64,000 bases of DNA, taken from positions 8,603,552-8,667,551 of the forward strand of contig NC_052478.1 of the NCBI RefSeq assembly GCF_009730915.1, given 5' to 3'. A program made the translations under genes and the position numbers. The notes under the pieces are model-generated. The model was not told where the DNA came from. It saw nothing but the letters and a program-made list of their open reading frames with translations, and searched no databases. Positions 58,540 to 64,000 of this stretch are shown piece by piece (the first letter of the stretch is position 1; every line of letters starts with the position of its first letter). Source of the DNA: Dioscorea cayenensis subsp. rotundata. Its lineage: Eukaryota > Streptophyta > Magnoliopsida > Dioscoreales > Dioscoreaceae.

Positions 58540-61500
58540 TCTACATTGGGAGATTATTCGACGGACACCGTTTGCAGCGTTCACTGAGCTAGAAGCTATA
58601 TACCAAGAGAGAGCCCTTCTTGATTCTCTTTTGCAAAGATACGATGGTCGCACTAATAAATTCAGGATCGGGGAAAGTCTGCTGAGTTTCGGACCTCGAG
58701 ATGTGGCCCCTCATGCTTGGTACTGCGTTGCGATGGCGGCGCAGTGGTCTTCGGAAGAAGAAAACCCGGTCGGCGTTCGAAGGGCGGTATCTATCAGAGA
58801 CCTACGAGAGCCACGGAGACTCCATCAAGAGCACTCTGTTGCAACTTGTTCAGCGGAGGGAGAAGAAGATAATTTCAGTCAAACTCGATGGTGTACCTCG
58901 TGGGGACGATCCCTCTTCCCAAACACATCATGCTCGGTTACGAGCTGGATCGTTGATTACGTCGATGATCTACCCGACCATGGAGGCGACTACGCATAGG
59001 GCGCGAGCGACGCACGAAGTGGCTTATGGAGGATATTCCACAGCGACCGCCTCGAGTCGCAAGATAGATGCTGCTCGGGAAGAAGACCAACACGAGGTAC
59101 ATTAAGGGTTGCTCGGTCGCGCTTAACGTCTGGTTTCTGGTGGCCGGAGCGGGGAAGAAAGTCCATGTCGGCAAGATCCCAAGGATGTTGTGCTACGGTG
59201 AAAAGTACTTTACAGGAAGCAGCGACGGTGAGAAAGCGAGCTTGTCAGTCGCTCGATGGAAAAGAGGTAATAAATCATGGACATGATGTTTAACATAAGT
59301 CTTTAACGTTTAAACATTTTATTTAGCGTTTAACTTTAGTATTTACCGTTTAACTCTTATTCATACTTTGGTTTTAAATATTTTTGTTCTCCGTTTAATT
59401 ATATTCTATAACGTTTAAATATATAAACACTCTGTTTAAATATAGTTTTTTATAGTTTAAAATGAATGATTTCATTTGAAAATTGTTTGGTTTACATATG
59501 TTAGTTTCTCGAGATGGTTCGGCTGAATCTTTGAAGAAAGAAATATTTGTTGGGGCAACCGAGCGGATGGATGCCATTGCTCCGGAACCACTTGCTCGAA
59601 GGCGGGGATGAGAGGCGACCTCTCATCGTGCTTGTGCCTGGACGCCGTTCTCCTACTTCCGCCCCACCACGCGCGACGCATTTCTCGAGCCCGAGAAGCC
59701 CTCCCCTACCCGCAGATTGGAACAACCCCCTACCACGACAACGACGGTCCCCCGAGTGTGGCGGCCCCGACCATGGCAGCCCCTCCGGGCCAGTGGCATG
59801 CCCACCCGGTGACATTAGGCGAAGATGTCACCGCAACCCTTATGCGAGCATGCGGATATTGATGACCGAGTTTCCTCGGCTTGTCTGCTCGTGTCGGGCG
59901 GAAGGGGCGTTTCGCAGGCCGCTGCGCCATCCCTCGAAAGAACTGAAGCACCGGGACGAGCGAGGCGTCGAATTTGACGACGAGGGACATCATCGGGAAG
60001 GTCGTTCAAAGGCGGCCACATTCAAGAGACTTGCGAAAAAGAGGAGAACAATCATCGCCTCTGTCTCCAGCCGCGGTGACGATGAAACAATAGCAACACC
60101 ATCGCGGTCGATCTTTGATTGTTGAGAAGGACATCGTAGATGATGTGGCGTTACTGTTGTTGAGAAGGCCGTTGACTCTCTTCTCAATGAAATCCTCGAC
60201 CCGGTGGAGCAGTGCCGAGATGCGGCGATCAAAGATGGACACAATCGATGAAGATCAAGAACAAGTTAAGGGTGTGTCCCCCGATGATCTTTGTTGTCAT
60301 GGCCCGCGGTTGAGAAGATCGTCGAATCCGTTGCTCGCGTGGCCCGGCGATATCGCGACAAGCAGGGACACAATTCCACCACAACAAGAACCATGTAAGG
60401 ATGTGATCGCGGTTGATGCTTTGCCGCCGTCGTCCCGCGATCGAGAACCGAGACGATCCCACAACAAGAACAACCATGTAAGGATGTGTCTGCGATTGAT
60501 CTTTAGCCATCGTCCCCGCGATCGAAGGAAGATGTTGCTGAAGACCCACCAAGCAACGAGAGGAGATGATCAAGGCCAATCAAACATTGGACCGAGACGG
60601 CTCGGAAAGCTTTTTATTCGAAGAAGAAGAAATGGGTTGGTGCGAGTCGTCTTAACAAATCTGAGCGAGGAGTTGATGAGGATCTTCCTCAATCGCTCTA
60701 TGGGACGAGTAAGTGTAAAGTTTTTTTATGATATTGTTTAAAGGTTTTATTATAGTGTTTAACAATTACCTAATAGTGTTTTAATACCTTTTATGTTATC
60801 ATTTAATTTGTTCTACTTTAACATTTAATTATATATAATATCATGTAACAATTGATAATATCATTTAAATATTTATAATATGGTCTTATTATATACTGTT
60901 ATCGTTTAACCTCGAAGTATCGTGTGCATGGAAGAATGACGCCTGGTCGGACCCTCACGCGACAAATTATACACGGCGCTTGAGGGGAAGGAGATGGTCA
61001 TCGATGATGTGATGGACGCTTTACGATGTCATAATACAAAAGTCGCTGAGCGAAAGAGCCATATCCTTACAAGAAGCGCCTCCATCACCGTGACCGCTTC
61101 TACTGTTTATGTCAAGCGGATGACGCTTTACATGACACAATTATGGCTATGATCGGGGATCGTCGCAAGAATCCGCATGAAGTTCAAATTGTCATCCTCC
61201 CTATAATCATGAATGGCCACTTCCATGTCGTCAGTCTCGAACAATGATAAACAAGAATACTGGGCGTTATTCTTCATGTCCGAGTACGATAAGGACGCGT
61301 TGGACATGGTAAGTTCTTTAATTATGTCATATTAATATACTGTTTGGTATTTAAATCGCTATTCTAATCTCGACTTGCATATCTCGACAGTGAGATCTAT
61401 TCGACAATTGTGCCGATATGGAGTTCAGGCAGTCGGCGATGGCAAAGTACCCACTGCAAAGCTGCATGCGAAACCCCACGCCCGAAAACAAGGAAGCGTC

Positions 61501-61650
61501 GATTGCGCCGGCTCACGCTCATGCGTTTTATCGAGCAATTACTCTGGGGTGAGAGTTACTGCCTACCGCAGACAGACGTTCCTTACCTCAGATTACGGTA
61601 TGTTACCCGCGATACTTAGAGGAGGGAGAGCGCCAAATGCGTCATGACAA
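58540..61650 (+). pseudogene. DUF1985-like / Ulp1 (C48-type) cysteine protease of the MULE, broken
   Basis: Exon-like blocks in changing frames. From 58560: TPFAAFTELEAIYQERALLD and FRIGESLLSFGPRDVA (DUF1985-like). Near 58890-58990: LFPNTSCSV and WIVDYVDDLP. Near 59100: YIKGCSVALNVWFLVAGAGKK. 59540-60700 is a charged, poorly conserved linker. Near 60960-61650 is the protease: MNGHFHVV (catalytic His region, codons from 61209), a downstream Asp candidate, a possible intron 61309-61390, then GSVDCA with the candidate nucleophile Cys codon at 61504-61506, followed out of frame by MRFIEQLLWGE. Ulp1-like enzymes cut SUMO-type conjugates; here the module is a transposon passenger. Several frameshifts and stops make this copy inactive. 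Confidence 0.75.
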
Positions 61651-61779
61651 AGGGGGTCGTCACAAGCGGGTTAAATTTTGTTTTTCAAGAACATGTCCCG
61701 TATATCTGAATGTCAATTTTATTTTTCGAATGTAAATCGACAAAAATTTAATTCATTGTTTTCGTGTTCGAAAGAGCAT

Positions 61780-62265
61780 GACTTGTATATGTTAATGTAA
61801 ATTTTTGTTTGTTTTGAATTGTAAAAGCGGGTTAAATTCCATTCGGTTTCATTTCATTGTTTAATTTACGTTCTAATTGTGTACGTTTCACTTTCATTGT
61901 TTAAATATACTATATATCGTTTAAACATCAGTTTTAAATATTTCAAAATACGGTGTACCCGTTTAAAATAACACTGTCTCTGTTTAACTAAATGCATTCA
62001 TTGTTTTAAATAAATATGGGAAGTCGCCTCATCAATAACTTGATATATCTCAATGTAAAGTTTGTTTTGTTTTTCAATTGTAAAGGCGGGTTAAATTTCA
62101 TTCGAGCTTTCATTTCATTGTTTAATTTACGTTGTAGTTGTGTACATTTTCCGTCTTCATTGTTTAAATATACCATATATCGCTTTAAACATCATTGAAA
62201 TATTTCAAATTACAGTGATCCGCTTTAAAATAACAACGTCTCCGCTTAAATACATTCAATCTGTC
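61780..62265. repeat. Imperfect tandem duplication (about 257-bp period) between convergent modules
   Basis: Copy 1 (about 61780-62005) and copy 2 (about 62036-62265) share GGCGGGTTAAATT, CATTTCATTGTTTAATTTACG, ATTGTTTAAATATAC and ATATTTCAAA in the same order. Similarity is roughly four in five by eye. They sit between the ends of the protease and transposase modules, where transcription from both sides should terminate. Confidence 0.75.
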
Positions 62266-62299
62266 AGAAGAGTAAGAGTTTAAATATGAAACAACTCCA

Positions 62300-64000
62300 T
62301 CAATACACAATGTTTCCGCTATCGCTCGGCTTACGAACAATACCTAGTCGGCCACGCTCATCAGTAAGATCGCTGATCGCGACCGGATCCATGCATGCTG
62401 TGTCGCAATGTAACTCATCGGACATCAAACGCCATGCGACTCGATCCTCTTTTTCGCCTAGGCCGCCGCCGCCTTTCTCGCCACAAAGTGGTCGCGAACG
62501 AAGCTCACGATTTCCGGGCCTCAAGGCCCGCTCATCGCTTTGTATGGGGAATATAGCTTCCTTGTACGCAAGTTTTGTAATTGTCGACGTGAAGTGCCCG
62601 CTAATAAATCGACGTACGCTGGTGTCTGTCCGCATTATTTGGGTCAGCAAGCGTGTTTCGCAAGGGATACCATAAACTTGCCACCTTCTCGACATGAACA
62701 AGTTCACGATGGCGAGATCCACGTAGTCACTGCATGACGGTCGATCACTGCAGCGATCATCATCGACACAACGACCAACACGAAGACTTCACGGTACTCT
62801 CAACAACGATCGCTACTGTGGAATGTATGTCCGGGCATAAGTAGGTCTCCCCATTTGTTCGGCTTGCTCACGCCTTGCTACATAACATGCGATCAACTCG
62901 AACCCCGGCAAATAAGGTTAAACAAAGACAGATGATGGTTAAATAATTCAGAACATGTTTAAACATTATCAGTAAATATTTAAATGAAAGGATTAATATT
63001 TAAAGTCAGACAAGTGTAATTAAACAAAGATTGAGAATGTTTAAAGGGTAACACTAAATGTTAAGTTTAAACCAACATTCAGACCTTACTGGAGTCGACC
63101 ATTTTCGCTACCCGAGTAAACGACGCAGCTTCCTCGATCCAAGCATCGAACGACTCACGACGCTTTGAATACATCTCACCCCAACGATCACCTCCGAACA
63201 GAGAATCCACCAATGTGCCATCATCCGATTTATTAATCAACCATCGATGAGCTTTCGTGATGCTGGCCTGCAGCTCATTCTACTCAGATCATCGAAATCT
63301 TTTAGCCGTGGATGCCCACGCTAATCGCGGAAGCATATGACCAGGACTCCTCCCTCAACGCCTTCCCAAGTCCGACATTGGCTTTCATAAAATTGGCCTC
63401 CAAATGTCGAAGACAAGATGCATGTGGCGTAAGAAGGGAAGACTCTCGAATTCAGCTCACAAGGCCCTTCGACCGTCCGACACGAAGGTAATTATCTCAT
63501 GATAATCTCCATCCTCGTATAAGGCATCGCCCTAACTTAGATATGAACCAAAGTCCAATCGCATCGGTCTCGTTTGTCGACTATACTCAAGGCGACGTGG
63601 AAAAACCATCTGTTTCCATCTTTCCCTGGCACCCGATGAGTGCACTCGATATTTTTCCAAGGAGGCTGGTACCATCGAGCTGAGAATGAGCACCCGCAAG
63701 CCCTCTTGAATCCCACAATACACGCGACAGAAAAGAATCGACGCTTAAAACGATCACCGCTCTCTTTCCACGATCGCAACTGCACGGATTTGTCTCACGC
63801 ACCTTATCCACATACCAAAGCAAACTAAATCATAGTCGGAGATGTCACCGGCACGAGGACCACCCTGCACGCTTCTTTTCCAACCAAGCTCGCCATGGTA
63901 TGTGGACACCCATGTTCCCGCAACATGTCCTTCCGAATGTCGATGACCTCATGACAAGGGACGGTCCTTGAGCTTCCGAATCACTCGTCAAGCCATCGAC
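62300..64000 (-). pseudogene. MULE transposase with SWIM-like zinc finger, broken, 5' end outside window
   Basis: On the minus strand from the window edge: a block with VDKVRETNP, then QLDGTSLLGK (first catalytic Asp region) near 63660-63700, a FHVALSIVD stretch near 63580, an FVSDG-like block near 63470-63490 (second Asp), GDRWGEMYSKRRESFDAW near 63130-63190, an intron-like spacer 62900-63090, then a CSCRRWQVYGIPCE SWIM-type finger near 62660-62705 with CTR in place of the usual CxH context. SGHFTSTITKLAYKEAIFPI lies near 62560-62610, followed by a basic tail. The DDE transposase cuts and joins the element ends (family knowledge). Many frameshifts. N-terminal part lies past 64000. Confidence 0.8.

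Larger units (their letters stand above)
57501..64000. mobile_element. Kaonashi-type MULE (transposase plus Ulp1-like protease), right end beyond window
   Basis: The left end at about 57502 has a MULE-type terminus (GGAAATTACCAAAAAAACCC...AAAATTGCCAAAAACACCCC). Inside, a plus-strand module runs DUF1985-like domain, charged linker, Ulp1-like cysteine protease (58540-61650). A minus-strand MULE transposase with SWIM-like finger converges on it (64000 to about 62300). This convergent pairing is characteristic of Kaonashi MULEs (established knowledge). Both coding parts are frame-broken. The noncoding parts are filled with GTTTAA-type words. Coding parts are GC-richer than the host DNA. The right terminus and target duplication lie outside the window. 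Confidence 0.8.

Noticed and set aside
1..64000. tRNA, rRNA genes or CRISPR-like arrays
   Set aside because: None recognised on reading both strands; the short-word repeats in the MULEs have irregular spacing and no spacer-repeat structure, and this is a plant nuclear sequence. A covariance-model scan would be needed to exclude a diverged tRNA.

Overview
The window is nuclear DNA of a flowering plant. The evidence is a set of plant-type genes (an A20/AN1 stress-associated protein, coiled-coil NB-ARC-LRR immune receptors, a plant NEK kinase with 13 coding exons) surrounded by AT-rich intergenic DNA full of plant transposons (hAT, PIF/Harbinger-like, Stowaway-like, MULE, L1-type LINE, LTR remnants). 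The A20/AN1 protein has a somewhat monocot-like look, but the species cannot be fixed from the sequence. Bases 37199-38198 are a run of exactly 1000 N, so this is a scaffold with a placeholder gap.

Layout. 1-3.3 kb: the A20/AN1 gene (+) with a 5'UTR intron and ACGT-core promoter motifs. 3.3-7.2 kb: intergenic DNA with microsatellites. 7.27-10.2 kb: NLR-1 (+). 10.8-13.2 kb: two decayed hAT transposase copies in tail-to-tail inverted orientation. 14.1-14.8 kb: a hAT-type MITE with a perfect 8-bp target duplication. 17.1-17.5 kb: a candidate solo LTR. 18.2-21.8 kb: a NEK6-like kinase (+), converging on NLR-2 (-, 22.06-24.82 kb). NLR-2, NLR-3 (-, 26.45-29.14 kb) and a broken NLR-4 (-, about 31.3-32.4 kb) are successive units of a tandem duplication that includes intergenic DNA. 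32.7-33.5 kb: a small organelle-type membrane protein gene (-). 33.7-34.7 kb: a TRIM-like pair of direct repeats. 34.7-37.2 kb: a possible pararetrovirus remnant. 38.2-44.06 kb: a 5'-incomplete, frame-broken L1-type LINE ending in poly(A). 44.6-45.3 kb: a PIF/Harbinger-type MITE. 45.6-45.8 kb: a ribosomal protein eL31 pseudogene. 46.3-49.9 kb: a seven-coding-exon gene (-) for a 705-residue gar2-related/dilute-like protein, with its 5'UTR exon near 51.7 kb. 52.6-64 kb: nested transposons, including two MULE-type elements that carry DUF1985/Ulp1-like modules. The second of these (57.5 kb to beyond the window) also has a converging MULE transposase with a SWIM-like finger, the layout of Kaonashi-type MULEs.

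Functionally this is an immune-receptor neighbourhood: one intact NLR on one side of a growth-related kinase, and a tandemly expanding NLR array on the other, set among transposon debris. The strongest non-standard observations are the inverted hAT transposase pair (possible hairpin RNA source), the short motifs that punctuate the noncoding parts of both MULEs, the shared splice donor at or just after the stop codon of the NLRs, and the possible pararetrovirus remnant next to the assembly gap. No single wholly new system is proven here.
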